Shown here: one piece after another, positions 1 to 7,948 of the stretch
Position numbering within the stretch: the stretch's first letter is position 1
How the letters are laid out: each line of letters begins with the position of its first letter
Origin: a delta proteobacterium MLS_D
GTDB lineage: Bacteria; Desulfobacterota; Syntrophia; Syntrophales; UBA2210
Reading direction: 5' to 3'
Length of the DNA: 36,785 nt
NCBI GenBank assembly: GCA_002030015.1
Contig: LQBH01000012.1
Coordinates: 1-36,785 of the forward strand
Made by a program: the position numbers and the translations under genes
The notes under the pieces: model-generated
Databases searched by the model: none
Seen by the model: only the letters and a program-made list of their open reading frames with translations
What the model was told of the DNA's origin: nothing

Positions 1-1
1 G

Positions 2-169
2 GTGAAAGATTGGCAGGGCATGTTTGATTGGTGTCAGCGGTGGACGATAAGTGGTCCGGAGCATGCCGATGCGTGGTATCACTCAAGGTTTGCCTACTAT
101 GCGCTCGACCGCTACAAAGAAGCTATTTTTTATAAAAAAGTGGCTACATGGGGGCTACATAGGCCTTGA
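2..169 (+). CDS. TPR-repeat protein, C-terminal fragment (5' end outside window)
   Basis: The frame is open from base 2 to a TGA at 167-169 and gives 55 residues. The stretch around ADAWYHSRFAYYALDRYKEAI fits a tetratricopeptide repeat: paired aromatic and Ala positions, then a YkEAI ending. TPRs are protein-interaction helices, so no specific function can be given. The protein stops only about a dozen residues after this motif, so the repeat lacks its usual capping helix. The gene converges on the minus-strand tRNA-Thr, with only the tRNA terminator hairpin between them. A GTG stands at base 2 but is unlikely to be a real start, because a lone half-domain would result. Confidence 0.55.
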   Translation: MKDWQGMFDWCQRWTISGPEHADAWYHSRFAYYALDRYKEAIFYKKVATWGLHRP

Positions 170-171
170 AA

Positions 172-210
172 TGAAAAAGGCCTTACATCCGAAAGTGACG
201 TAAGGCCTTG
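172..210 (-). terminator. Rho-independent terminator of the tRNA-Thr gene
   Basis: The arms AAGGCCTTAC (177-186) and GTAAGGCCTT (200-209) form a perfect 10-bp stem with a 13-nt loop. On the minus strand the stem runs into a short T tract (complement of the A run at 174-178). It lies just past the 3' CCA end of the minus-strand tRNA, which sets its direction. It may also slow plus-strand transcription of the TPR fragment, but there is no T tract on that side. Confidence 0.8.
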
Positions 211-217
211 TAATTAC

Positions 218-293
<76 letters not shown>

Positions 294-313
294 TTCTCTT
301 TAATGTGAGAGGG

Positions 314-342
314 TCTTTATCGCAGAGAAGTTCTGTTGTCAA
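314..342 (-). promoter_or_regulatory. Candidate sigma70 promoter for tRNA-Thr
   Basis: On the minus strand a perfect TTGACA lies at 342-337. An AT-rich -10 (GATAAAGA, 321-314) follows at a spacing of 15 to 17 bp depending on the register chosen. Transcription would start about 10-15 nt before the mature tRNA, normal for a tRNA gene. The -10 is only a partial consensus match. Confidence 0.45.
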
Positions 343-385
343 GTCCAATCAGCCGGCGCCGCGGGGTCTATCTCTTTGCTTTCCC

Positions 386-413
386 TTGACTTTGACTGAT
401 GCTTTGATACTAT
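386..413 (+). promoter_or_regulatory. Candidate promoter of the cyclase gene
   Basis: Two TTGACT hexamers occur back to back (386-391 and 392-397). The first is followed after 16 bp by TACTAT (408-413), a 4/6 match to the -10 consensus. The start codon lies at 442 with GAGGA just before it. The tandem -35 boxes offer alternative registers. No experimental support is available. Confidence 0.4.
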
Positions 414-441
414 CACTTATCTTTCGAAGAGGACGGCGCGC

Positions 442-2688
442 ATGAAAAACACGATACGGCGTCTTTTTACCGTTTCGCCCTTCAAGATTGCCTTCCTGGT
501 CGTCGTCGTGATGGTATCCTCGTCGTATCTGAAAGTTCCCTTTCTGAGTTTCATGGAACTGAAAGCTCTCGATCTCCGGTTTATTTCGCGCGGCGTGATG
601 GAGCCCGGTCCCGAGACGGTGATCGTGGCCATCGATGAAAAAAGCCTTTCCGAACTGGGACGTTGGCCGTGGAAAAGGACGGTGATCGCCGATATTATTG
701 ATCGCCTTGATGAATATGGTGTGAAGGCGATCGGGTTCGATATTGTTTTCGCCGAACCTGATGTTCATGCCAGTCGTGATATTCTGGAAGAAGTGATGCG
801 GGAATTTCAGCACATGGGACTGGATGATGCCCGTATACAGGAACTGGTGGAACGGCGAATGGAAGAAGCGGACACGGATGTCGCCCTGGCCCGCGCCGTC
901 GAGGATGCCGCCAAGGTGACGCTGGGCTACTTTTTTTATACCAGCGAACGCGAAGCGGCTCATCTCGATGAGCAGGCGGTGGAACGAACCGCGCGGAACC
1001 TGGCGGGGTCTCAATATCAGGCGATACGTGCCACGAGTGAAGGGGCGTATGCTCCGATTGTCACGGCACTGGCGGCGGCGACCAATATCGACATGCTTTC
1101 TGAGGTGGCTGAAAATTCAGGATATTTTAACGCGTTTCCCGATGTTGACGGAACAAACCGGTGGTCACCGCTGGCTATAGGGTTTAACGGCGATGTCTAT
1201 CCCTCGCTTGCCCTGGCAACGCTGTGCGTGTACCGCGACTGGCCGCTTCTTGGCATGCTCGTCTCGGAAACCGGCGTCGAAGAAATTGTTTTCGGCGAAA
1301 CGCCGATTCCCGTTGACAGGCACGGGCGGATGCTGATCAACTACCGCGGGCCGGGCGGAACGTTTCCCCACTATTCCGCGAGCGATATCGTCAATGACAG
1401 ACTTGACCCGGAGATTTTCAAGGACAAAATCGTGTTAATGGGTGCAACGGCGACGGGCATTTACGACCTGCGCGTTACGCCGTTCAGCACCGTTTATCCC
1501 GGCATCGAGATTCATGCCACCGTCATCGATAATATCCTGCACGAGGATTTTGTCGAACGACCGCCCTGGGCGTTTCTGGCCGATCTTTTGACCATCGCCC
1601 TGCTTGGCTTCCTCATGGTTCCCCTGCTGTCGAAAGTGCGCGCGGCGACGGGTCTTGCCGTTACTTTCGGCCTGCTCATCGCCTATGTGCTTATCAACCG
1701 TTTTGTGTTTACGAATTACAGCTTGTGGCTGAACGTGGTGTACCCCGTAATCACTGTTCTCCTGGTATACATCGGAATAACGCTTTATAAATATATTACC
1801 GAGGAACGTGAAAAGAAGAAGATCAGGGGCGCTTTCCAGTATTACCTGACGGCGTCGGTCATCAACGAGATGTTGAAAGACCCGTCGAAGCTCAAGCTGG
1901 GGGGCGACAAAAAGGATCTGACGGTTCTCTTTTCAGATATCCGCGGTTTCACCACTATTTCCGAATCGCTTACGCCGGAGGAACTGGTCCACCTGTTGAA
2001 CGAATATCTGACGGCCATGACCGACAAGGTTTTTGAGCATGAAGGCCTGCTCGACAAGTACATGGGCGACGCCATCATGGCCGTGTTCGGGGCGCCCCTT
2101 GACCAGCCCGACCACGCGCTCAGGGCCTGCCGGACCGCACTGGACATGATGAGCGAGCTGAGGAAACTGCAGAACAAGTGGTCAGCCGAGGGAAGACCCG
2201 TTCTGAATATCGGCATCGGAGTCAACACCGGAGACATGGTGGTGGGCAACATGGGCTCGGAAATGCGTTTCGATTATACCGTCATGGGCGACAATGTGAA
2301 CCTGGGATCAAGGTTGGAAGGTATCAACAAGGAATACGGGACCAACATCGTGATCAGCGAGTTTACCTATGAGCAGGTGAAAGACGTGATGTTGTGCCGC
2401 GAACTCGACCAGGTGCAGGTAAAGGGCAAGAACCTGCCGGTCAGGATCTACGAACTGCTGGAATTCCACGACGGCAAAAAGGATTTTCCGCACGTGCCTG
2501 TTTTCGAAGAAGGACTCAACCTGTACCGCCGATGCCAATGGGACGAGGCCGTCGCCTGTTTCAAAAAGGTACTCGAAATACGACCCGACGACCGTGCGGC
2601 GGCCGTCTATATCGAACGATGCGAAGCGCTGCGGGACAATCCTCCCGAACCCGGGTGGGATGGTGTTTTCAGAATGACCAGGAAATGA
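442..2688 (+). CDS. Membrane-bound class III adenylate/guanylate cyclase with CHASE2 sensor
   Basis: This 748-residue protein should convert a nucleoside triphosphate, most likely ATP, to the cyclic monophosphate. A membrane helix at about 15-35 precedes an extracytoplasmic CHASE2-type sensor (about 38-365), which contains the typical AIDEKSLSELGRWPW and later GPGGTFPHYSASDI segments. Three closely spaced membrane helices (about 375-450) lead to a cytoplasmic cyclase domain (about 485-670). The two metal-binding aspartates are D499 (FSDIRGF) and D543 (YMGDAIMA). K539 and T613 occupy the purine-selecting positions, N620 and R624 the transition-state positions. Lys plus Thr is the usual pair of class IIIb adenylate cyclases. 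The last 60 residues contain a single TPR-like unit. The CHASE2 ligand is unknown. ATG 442 is supported by the upstream GAGGA. Confidence 0.93.
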   Translation: MKNTIRRLFTVSPFKIAFLVVVVMVSSSYLKVPFLSFMELKALDLRFISRGVMEPGPETVIVAIDEKSLSELGRWPWKRTVIADIIDRLDEYGVKAIGFDIVFAEPDVHASRDILEEVMREFQHMGLDDARIQELVERRMEEADTDVALARAVEDAAKVTLGYFFYTSEREAAHLDEQAVERTARNLAGSQYQAIRATSEGAYAPIVTALAAATNIDMLSEVAENSGYFNAFPDVDGTNRWSPLAIGFNGDVYPSLALATLCVYRDWPLLGMLVSETGVEEIVFGETPIPVDRHGRMLINYRGPGGTFPHYSASDIVNDRLDPEIFKDKIVLMGATATGIYDLRVTPFSTVYPGIEIHATVIDNILHEDFVERPPWAFLADLLTIALLGFLMVPLLSKVRAATGLAVTFGLLIAYVLINRFVFTNYSLWLNVVYPVITVLLVYIGITLYKYITEEREKKKIRGAFQYYLTASVINEMLKDPSKLKLGGDKKDLTVLFSDIRGFTTISESLTPEELVHLLNEYLTAMTDKVFEHEGLLDKYMGDAIMAVFGAPLDQPDHALRACRTALDMMSELRKLQNKWSAEGRPVLNIGIGVNTGDMVVGNMGSEMRFDYTVMGDNVNLGSRLEGINKEYGTNIVISEFTYEQVKDVMLCRELDQVQVKGKNLPVRIYELLEFHDGKKDFPHVPVFEEGLNLYRRCQWDEAVACFKKVLEIRPDDRAAAVYIERCEALRDNPPEPGWDGVFRMTRK

Positions 2689-2789
2689 GGCTGTTCTTTT
2701 TCCGTTCCCTCTGATAAAAACGACCGCGAACATTATTTTTCCCCACGGGCGGGGACGTGACCCCCGCGGCTGCTGGGCGCAGGATCAAT

Positions 2790-4745
2790 ATGTCAAATAC
2801 AACGGCTTACAGAAACTGGGTCGAGATCGACCTGGACAACTTCAGGCATAACTGGAACGTGATCCGCCGGCTGGTGGGAAGCGATGTCCGCGTCATGCAG
2901 GTGGTCAAGGCGGACGCTTACGGACACGGCGCCATTGAAATATCCCGGGCGGCACTGAAAAACGGCGTGTCATGCCTCGGAGTGGCCAACGCCGACGAAG
3001 GTGTCCAATTGCGGGTGAGCGGTATTGAGGCGCCGATAATTATTCTCAGTCCTTCCACCGCGTCCGAGATCGACGATATCATCAAGTATTCCCTGGTGCC
3101 CTGTGTTTCCGACCCGGGTTTCGCTCGGGAACTTTCCCGCCGTCTCGCCGACCGCGGCACGTCCATGGCCGTGCACGTGGAGATCGATACGGGCATGGGT
3201 CGGGGCGGTGTCCTCTATGATGACGCGGTTTCTGTGATCGAGGAGATTCAGAGACTCGAATATATACGTATCGAAGGTATTTTCTCGCATCTCTCCCTCA
3301 GCGAGTCTGCCGGCGACGACTATAATTATCGCCAGGGGCGTCTTTTTAGAGAGTTGCTCGAGAGCCTGGAGCGGAAAGGAATCACTATTCCCGTGAAGCA
3401 CCTGGCTAACAGCGGCGGGGTTATCAACTTTCCGGAGTTTCATCTTGACCTGATCCGTCCCGGTATCATGACGTACGGCATTTATCCCGGGCCGGAAACA
3501 AAATCGACGGTCGATCTCGCCCCTGTTATGACTTTCAAAACAACGATTGTCCTGTTGAAGGATGTTCCCTCAGGTTACAGTGTGGGGTACGGAAGGACCT
3601 ACCGGACGAGCGGTCCTGCCAGGATCGCGACCATTCCGGTCGGGTACGGCGACGGCTATGGGTTTGTCCTGTCCAACAGGGGAGAGGCGCTCGTGCGGGG
3701 ATGCCGCGTTCCCGTCGTGGGCCGCGTATCGATGGACATGTGTAATCTCGACGTCACCGACGTGCCCGGCTGCGCGACGGGAGACGAGGTGGTGCTCATG
3801 GGAAGGCAGGGTGACGATGTCATAACCGCCGACGAGATAGCGCGGAAGTCACGGACCATCAGCTACGAAGTGGCGTGTGCCCTGGGCAAACGCGCGCCCC
3901 GCGTCTTTCTCAACCGGGGCGAGGCTGACTCGGTGGAACCCAGGCTGCGCCGCGTGTTTCTTCCCGATGAAGAACGTTCTCTCGCCCGGATCGACACTAT
4001 TATACGAAGCTGTTTTCGGGCCCGCGCGTCTGACGCCGAGATGGGCGACGCGATTTATTATGAAATGTTCGAGACACTTTTCGGGAAAGAAAACCGCCCG
4101 CTGGAACTTCGAACGGGGTTCAAATACCTCGTGCACGTGCGCGAGGCCGCTCTGGACGGGGCCGTTGACGAAAAGGAAGCGCGTGATTATTTCAGTGTCA
4201 CGACGCACGTGGAATATGAAAAGACGTTTCGGCATCCTCTCTTTCTCATCGGGTGTGCCCTTAACAACGACCAGCTTTCGGCGCTCTTCGACGAGGAACG
4301 ATGCGAATACCGCTGGCTCCTTCCGTCCCCGCCGGGGGAAGTGCATGAGAAAGATTTCATGGTCGATCGTGTCCGGATCGACGGCCGCGACGCGGCCATC
4401 AGGCGCCGGGAGGTCACCAGCCGGGGACTCGAGGTATGGTGCGGCGGGGATGAACTTCGGGACAAACTGAATCGGGACGTAAAGGTTGAAATTGAAATCG
4501 CCACCAAGAAACTCAAGACGAGCAGGACGTTCTCAGTGTACCTGGTTTATCCGACCAGAGGACTCGAGATATGCTTCGACTATGCCGGTACGGGAATCCG
4601 TAATGTCCGCGAGACCAGCTTTTTCGCTGGCAAACATCATACCCCCGAGGTAACCGTTGATCGGGGCGGATCGGTCACCCTTCGACTGGGAGACCGGGAC
4701 TGGATTTTTCCCAACAGCGGGGTGACCTTTTCCTGGGACTTGTAA
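2790..4745 (+). CDS. alr: Alanine racemase with an additional C-terminal domain
   Basis: Residues 1 to about 380 are a complete PLP-dependent alanine racemase that interconverts L- and D-alanine for peptidoglycan. The PLP lysine is K40 in VVKADAYGHG and the second catalytic base is Y267 in VGYGRTY. The GYGDGY and GRVSMDM motifs are also present. The family is usually about 370 residues, but this protein has 651. The extra part (about 380-651) begins helical and becomes beta-rich, with a conspicuous YLVYPTRGLEICFDY segment. I do not recognise it. It has no signal peptide or membrane segment, so the fusion should be cytosolic. ATG 2790 is preferred over an upstream in-frame GTG at 2757 because AGGA stands 5 nt before it. 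Two Ddl-like genes follow, the first after 50 bp, which suggests one D-alanine unit. Confidence 0.9.
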   Translation: MSNTTAYRNWVEIDLDNFRHNWNVIRRLVGSDVRVMQVVKADAYGHGAIEISRAALKNGVSCLGVANADEGVQLRVSGIEAPIIILSPSTASEIDDIIKYSLVPCVSDPGFARELSRRLADRGTSMAVHVEIDTGMGRGGVLYDDAVSVIEEIQRLEYIRIEGIFSHLSLSESAGDDYNYRQGRLFRELLESLERKGITIPVKHLANSGGVINFPEFHLDLIRPGIMTYGIYPGPETKSTVDLAPVMTFKTTIVLLKDVPSGYSVGYGRTYRTSGPARIATIPVGYGDGYGFVLSNRGEALVRGCRVPVVGRVSMDMCNLDVTDVPGCATGDEVVLMGRQGDDVITADEIARKSRTISYEVACALGKRAPRVFLNRGEADSVEPRLRRVFLPDEERSLARIDTIIRSCFRARASDAEMGDAIYYEMFETLFGKENRPLELRTGFKYLVHVREAALDGAVDEKEARDYFSVTTHVEYEKTFRHPLFLIGCALNNDQLSALFDEERCEYRWLLPSPPGEVHEKDFMVDRVRIDGRDAAIRRREVTSRGLEVWCGGDELRDKLNRDVKVEIEIATKKLKTSRTFSVYLVYPTRGLEICFDYAGTGIRNVRETSFFAGKHHTPEVTVDRGGSVTLRLGDRDWIFPNSGVTFSWDL

Positions 4746-4795
4746 CCGGTCCCTCGCGATAAAAGCAAAACAACCGTGTAGTGCAGAATTGCCGT

Positions 4796-5863
4796 ATGGA
4801 AGCCATGACAGAAAAAATAAGAGTAGGAGTGCTGTTCGGCGGCATGTCCTCGGAAAAGGAAGTGTCGCTCAACAGCGGACGCAACGTCTACGACAACCTG
4901 GACCGTGACCGTTTCGAACCGTTGCCGGTCTTCATGGACGCCGAAGGCGGGCTCTGGATACTGCCCTGGAAACTCGTATCCCAGAATACCACCGTTGATA
5001 TTGCCGAGCGCCTCCGGGGGGAGGCGGAGCGGATCGCTTTCGAGGACCTGCGCAACAGGATCGATGTGGCCTTTATCGCACTGCACGGAAAGTACGGCGA
5101 TGACGGATGCATTCAGGGACTGCTGGAAATACTGCGCACTCCCTATACGGGATCGGGGGTGCTCGCTTCCGCCATCGGTATGGACAAGCACGTGCAGCAG
5201 CGACTGCTTCGTGAATCGGGCATTCGCGTGCCCCGGAGTATGACCGTGAGCGAAGAGGAATGGTCGCGCGACCGGCGGCAGACGGAGAAGAAACTGGCCG
5301 ATTCCTTCGGGTTTCCGCTGGTGACGAAGCCTCTTCGGGAAGGGTCCAGTATCGGCGTCACCATCGTACGGGGCATGGAGTCTCTGGCCGGCGGTGTTGA
5401 AAGCGCCCTCGAATGGGACAGGACCGTGCTTGTCGAAGAATACCTCGACGGCATCGAGTTTTCGTCCATCGTGATCGATGAGGAGAGCGGTCCCCGTCCG
5501 CTGGCGGTGACGGAAATTCAGCCCCGGAGCGCTTTTTTCACGTATGATGACAAATACATGCCCGGCATGTGCCGGAAGTTTACGCCACCAAAGTCCATAC
5601 CAGACGGGGCGGTGGAAATTATAAAAAAGGAAGTGGTGCGGGCCTACCGTTCGCTCGGCTTCCGCTGTTACGCCCGGATCGACGGATTTTACCTTGACAG
5701 CGGGGACGTGGTGATCACCGATCCCAATTCCTCCTCGGGCATGGCGCCTTCGTCCTTTTTTTTCGAACAGGCCGCGGAAGCGGGCCTGTTCCCCTCGGAC
5801 ATCATATCCCGTCTGATCGATATTTCGCTCGTTATTCACGGCGCGAAGCGGGGCCCGCTCTGA
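4796..5863 (+). CDS. ddl: D-alanine--D-alanine ligase-like ATP-grasp enzyme, copy 1
   Basis: This 355-residue ATP-grasp ligase should join two D-alanines (or D-Ala and another D-residue) with ATP for the peptidoglycan stem. Recognisable Ddl motifs are LFGGMSSEKEVSL, HGKYGDDGCIQGLLE, SGVLASAIGMDKH, KPLREGSSIGV and VEEYLDGIEFS. The triad of E. coli DdlB (E15, S150, Y216) aligns with E20, S184 and Y254. One departure is visible: the metal-ligand glutamate (E270 of DdlB, normally in EANTSPGM) is D309 here in TDPNSSSGM (codon at 5720), and the nearby Pro is Ser. Start choice is uncertain between ATG 4796 and ATG 4805, as neither has a strong Shine-Dalgarno. A paralogue follows at 6000. Confidence 0.88.
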   Translation: MEAMTEKIRVGVLFGGMSSEKEVSLNSGRNVYDNLDRDRFEPLPVFMDAEGGLWILPWKLVSQNTTVDIAERLRGEAERIAFEDLRNRIDVAFIALHGKYGDDGCIQGLLEILRTPYTGSGVLASAIGMDKHVQQRLLRESGIRVPRSMTVSEEEWSRDRRQTEKKLADSFGFPLVTKPLREGSSIGVTIVRGMESLAGGVESALEWDRTVLVEEYLDGIEFSSIVIDEESGPRPLAVTEIQPRSAFFTYDDKYMPGMCRKFTPPKSIPDGAVEIIKKEVVRAYRSLGFRCYARIDGFYLDSGDVVITDPNSSSGMAPSSFFFEQAAEAGLFPSDIISRLIDISLVIHGAKRGPL

Positions 5864-5935
5864 TAAACGACCTGACTATGATTTTCTGCCACGGCGCCGG
5901 AACCCCGGGATGATTCCCCGGATGGGGAAAAGGGC

Positions 5936-5964
5936 TTTACAAGGTTCTCTTTTCTCAGTATATG
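5936..5964 (+). promoter_or_regulatory. Candidate promoter of the second ddl-like gene
   Basis: TTTACA (5936-5941, 5/6 match) and TATATG (5959-5964, 4/6 match) are separated by exactly 17 bp. The ATG follows at 6000. It lies in the 136-bp gap between the two ligase genes, the largest gap in this cluster. An imperfect GC-rich inverted repeat (about 5903-5927) sits upstream without a T tract. The second ligase and mla genes could therefore be transcribed apart from alr and ddl copy 1. Confidence 0.5.
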
Positions 5965-5999
5965 CCTGATACGTAATAATAATAATCGGATGGTTGCTT

Positions 6000-7079
6000 A
6001 TGGCTGTGACGGAACAGGCCGATTCTTCGCCTTCCATAATACGGGTCGGCGTGGTTATGGGGGGGATCTCGTCGGAACGGGAAATTTCTCTTGAAAGCGG
6101 CCGGAACATTTTTGGAAAACTTCCGAAGGATCGTTATAAACCCCTCCCCGTTTTCATGGACGGCAGGGGCGGACTCTGGCTGATTCCTCTCAAGCATCTC
6201 ATGAGAAACGCCACCGCCGATATCGAAGAGGACCTTGACGGCGACGCGCGGCGTATTCCCTACGAGGAACTGAAGAATGAGGTGGACGTCGTTTATATCG
6301 CCCTTCACGGCAAGTACGGCGAGGATGGTTGTTTCCAGGGGCTGCTGGAACTGCTCGGCATCCCCTACGTGGGTTCCGGCGTGCTGGCTTCGGCGTTGGG
6401 TATGAACAAGTACGTCGCACGACGACTGCTTTCCCTGGAGGGGATCGGCGTGCCGAAAACAATGGTAGTGCCGCGCGCGGAATGGACGGCCGATTCGAAA
6501 GGCGTTGTCGCCGGAATGGAGCGGGATATAGGTCTGCCCTGCGTGGTGAAGCCCACCCGCGAGGGATGCTCCACGGCGGTGACGAGGGTCGATGTCCTCA
6601 GAGAAGCGGCCGCGGCGGTGGAGGCCGCCCTGCAGTGGGACAACGAAGTGCTTGTGGAGGAGTTCATTCGCGGCATGGAGGTCACCTGCGGCGTCATAGG
6701 AACGGATGACCCCACGGCGCTGACGCCTTCTGAAACGATTCCCACGGCGGATATCCTGTCGCTCGAAGACAAATTTCTTTACGGCCAGGGCGAGAACAAG
6801 ACACCTGCCCGCCTGCCGGCGGACGTTCTCGAAAAAGTGCGGGAGACGGCGCGAAAAACCTATGTAACACTGGGATTGAAAGTGTACGCGCGTATCGACA
6901 TGTTTGTAAGGGACGACGGGGACATAGTGGTGCTCGAGCCGAACAGCCTGCCCGGCATGACGCCGTCGACGGTGCTTTTTCACCAGGCGGCCGAGTCGGG
7001 TATCAGCCAGTCCGATCTTATGGACCGGATTATTCAGTACTCCCTCGAGATTCACCGGAAGAAAAAAGGTCCCCTGTGA
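6000..7079 (+). CDS. Ddl-family ATP-grasp ligase, copy 2, with altered active-site triad
   Basis: This 359-residue paralogue of the upstream ligase keeps the same architecture. It has MGGISSEREISLESG near the N-terminus, HGKYGEDGCFQGLLE, and the ATP/metal segment LEPNSLPGMTPS with the glutamate intact (E313). Two of the three triad residues differ: the DdlB S150 position is C190 (KPTREGCSTAV, codon at 6567), and the Y216 position is F259 (LEDKF, codon at 6774). In D-Ala-D-Ala ligases the Tyr favours D-alanine as second substrate; Phe there is typical of Leuconostoc and lactobacillus enzymes that make D-Ala-D-lactate. The second substrate of this protein may therefore not be D-alanine. ATG 6000 is chosen; an upstream in-frame TTG at 5994 is less likely. 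mlaE follows after 62 bp. Confidence 0.85.
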   Translation: MAVTEQADSSPSIIRVGVVMGGISSEREISLESGRNIFGKLPKDRYKPLPVFMDGRGGLWLIPLKHLMRNATADIEEDLDGDARRIPYEELKNEVDVVYIALHGKYGEDGCFQGLLELLGIPYVGSGVLASALGMNKYVARRLLSLEGIGVPKTMVVPRAEWTADSKGVVAGMERDIGLPCVVKPTREGCSTAVTRVDVLREAAAAVEAALQWDNEVLVEEFIRGMEVTCGVIGTDDPTALTPSETIPTADILSLEDKFLYGQGENKTPARLPADVLEKVRETARKTYVTLGLKVYARIDMFVRDDGDIVVLEPNSLPGMTPSTVLFHQAAESGISQSDLMDRIIQYSLEIHRKKKGPL

Positions 7080-7141
7080 GAGGGCTGCCGGTATAAAAAT
7101 AAAAAAACGAGGGTGTCCGTGAAAAGAGCAGAAGGTGATCA

Positions 7142-7921
7142 ATGAACAGTCTGATCGCGTTTTTCGACCGGTTCGGCAGGTCGATTTTTGCCGCACTGGA
7201 AGAGATGGGGGGGATGCTCCTGCTGTTCCTGTCGGTGGTAGCCTGGGCGGTGCGGCCTCCTTTCAAAATACGGCTCATCGTCAAGCAGATGGAATTCGTG
7301 GGGGTCAAATCCATCTTCGTGGTGGTTCTCACGGGACTTTTTACGGGGATGGTTATGACCCTGCAGATTTGCTACGGGTTCCGCATGTTCAGCGCCGAGA
7401 CGCTGGTCGGATCAACGGTTGCCCTGGCCATGGCACGCGAACTGGGACCGGTTCTGACGTCGCTCATGGTGACGGCCCGGGCGGGATCGGCCATGGCTGC
7501 TGAACTGGGCACCATGCGGGTGACGGAACAGATCGACGCCCTTTACGTTATGGCCGCCAACCCGGTAAAAACCCTTATTGTCCCCCGGGTGATCGCCGGC
7601 ATCACCATGCTGCCCGTGCTTACCGTGGTTTCTGTTTTCGTCGGGGTTGTGGGAGCCTATTTCGTCGGCGTACCTATCCTGGGTATCAATAAGGGCATGT
7701 TCATGAAGAACATGACAACCTTCGTAGAGTTATCGGATATTTACAATGGTCTCGTCAAGGCCGCCTTTTTCGGTCTCATACTCTCGTTCGTGGGATGTTA
7801 CAAGGGGTTCAACACCACCGGCGGCGCAGAGGGCGTCGGGAAGGCGACTACAGAGGCCGTGGTGATCGCCGCCATTACCATACTGATCAGCGATTATTTC
7901 CTGACGGCCCTGATGTTCTGA
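7142..7921 (+). CDS. mlaE: MlaE-family ABC transporter permease
   Basis: This 259-residue membrane protein is the permease of the Mla (MCE) phospholipid transport system in the inner membrane. It has an N-terminal amphipathic segment and several hydrophobic helices. The family core is visible: FTGMVMTLQICYGFRMFSAE, then ARELGPVLTSLMVTARAGSAMAAELGTM in two adjacent stretches, and DALYVMAANPVKTLIVPRV. The length equals the E. coli protein. The ATG follows an AGAAGGTGA ribosome site. The cognate ATPase starts 27 bp downstream and the MCE protein after that. No MlaB, MlaC or MlaA gene is adjacent. Confidence 0.95.
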   Translation: MNSLIAFFDRFGRSIFAALEEMGGMLLLFLSVVAWAVRPPFKIRLIVKQMEFVGVKSIFVVVLTGLFTGMVMTLQICYGFRMFSAETLVGSTVALAMARELGPVLTSLMVTARAGSAMAAELGTMRVTEQIDALYVMAANPVKTLIVPRVIAGITMLPVLTVVSVFVGVVGAYFVGVPILGINKGMFMKNMTTFVELSDIYNGLVKAAFFGLILSFVGCYKGFNTTGGAEGVGKATTEAVVIAAITILISDYFLTALMF

Positions 7922-7948
7922 AGCCTGAAAAGGACGGCAGCGTGTACG

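Noticed and set aside
2757..2789. GTG start 11 codons upstream of the chosen alr start
   Set aside because: The upstream sequence is GC-rich without a Shine-Dalgarno match at proper distance, while AGGA precedes ATG 2790.
4637..5839. A 400-codon open frame on the minus strand across the first ligase gene
   Set aside because: The plus strand carries all Ddl motifs over the same bases. The minus frame shows no known motif and is Arg/His/Pro-rich, as expected of an antisense shadow in GC-rich DNA.
5955..7196. A 413-codon open frame on the minus strand across the second ligase gene
   Set aside because: Same reason: it is antisense to an ATP-grasp gene with intact motifs. That both paralogues give long antisense frames reflects their shared sequence, not a second gene.
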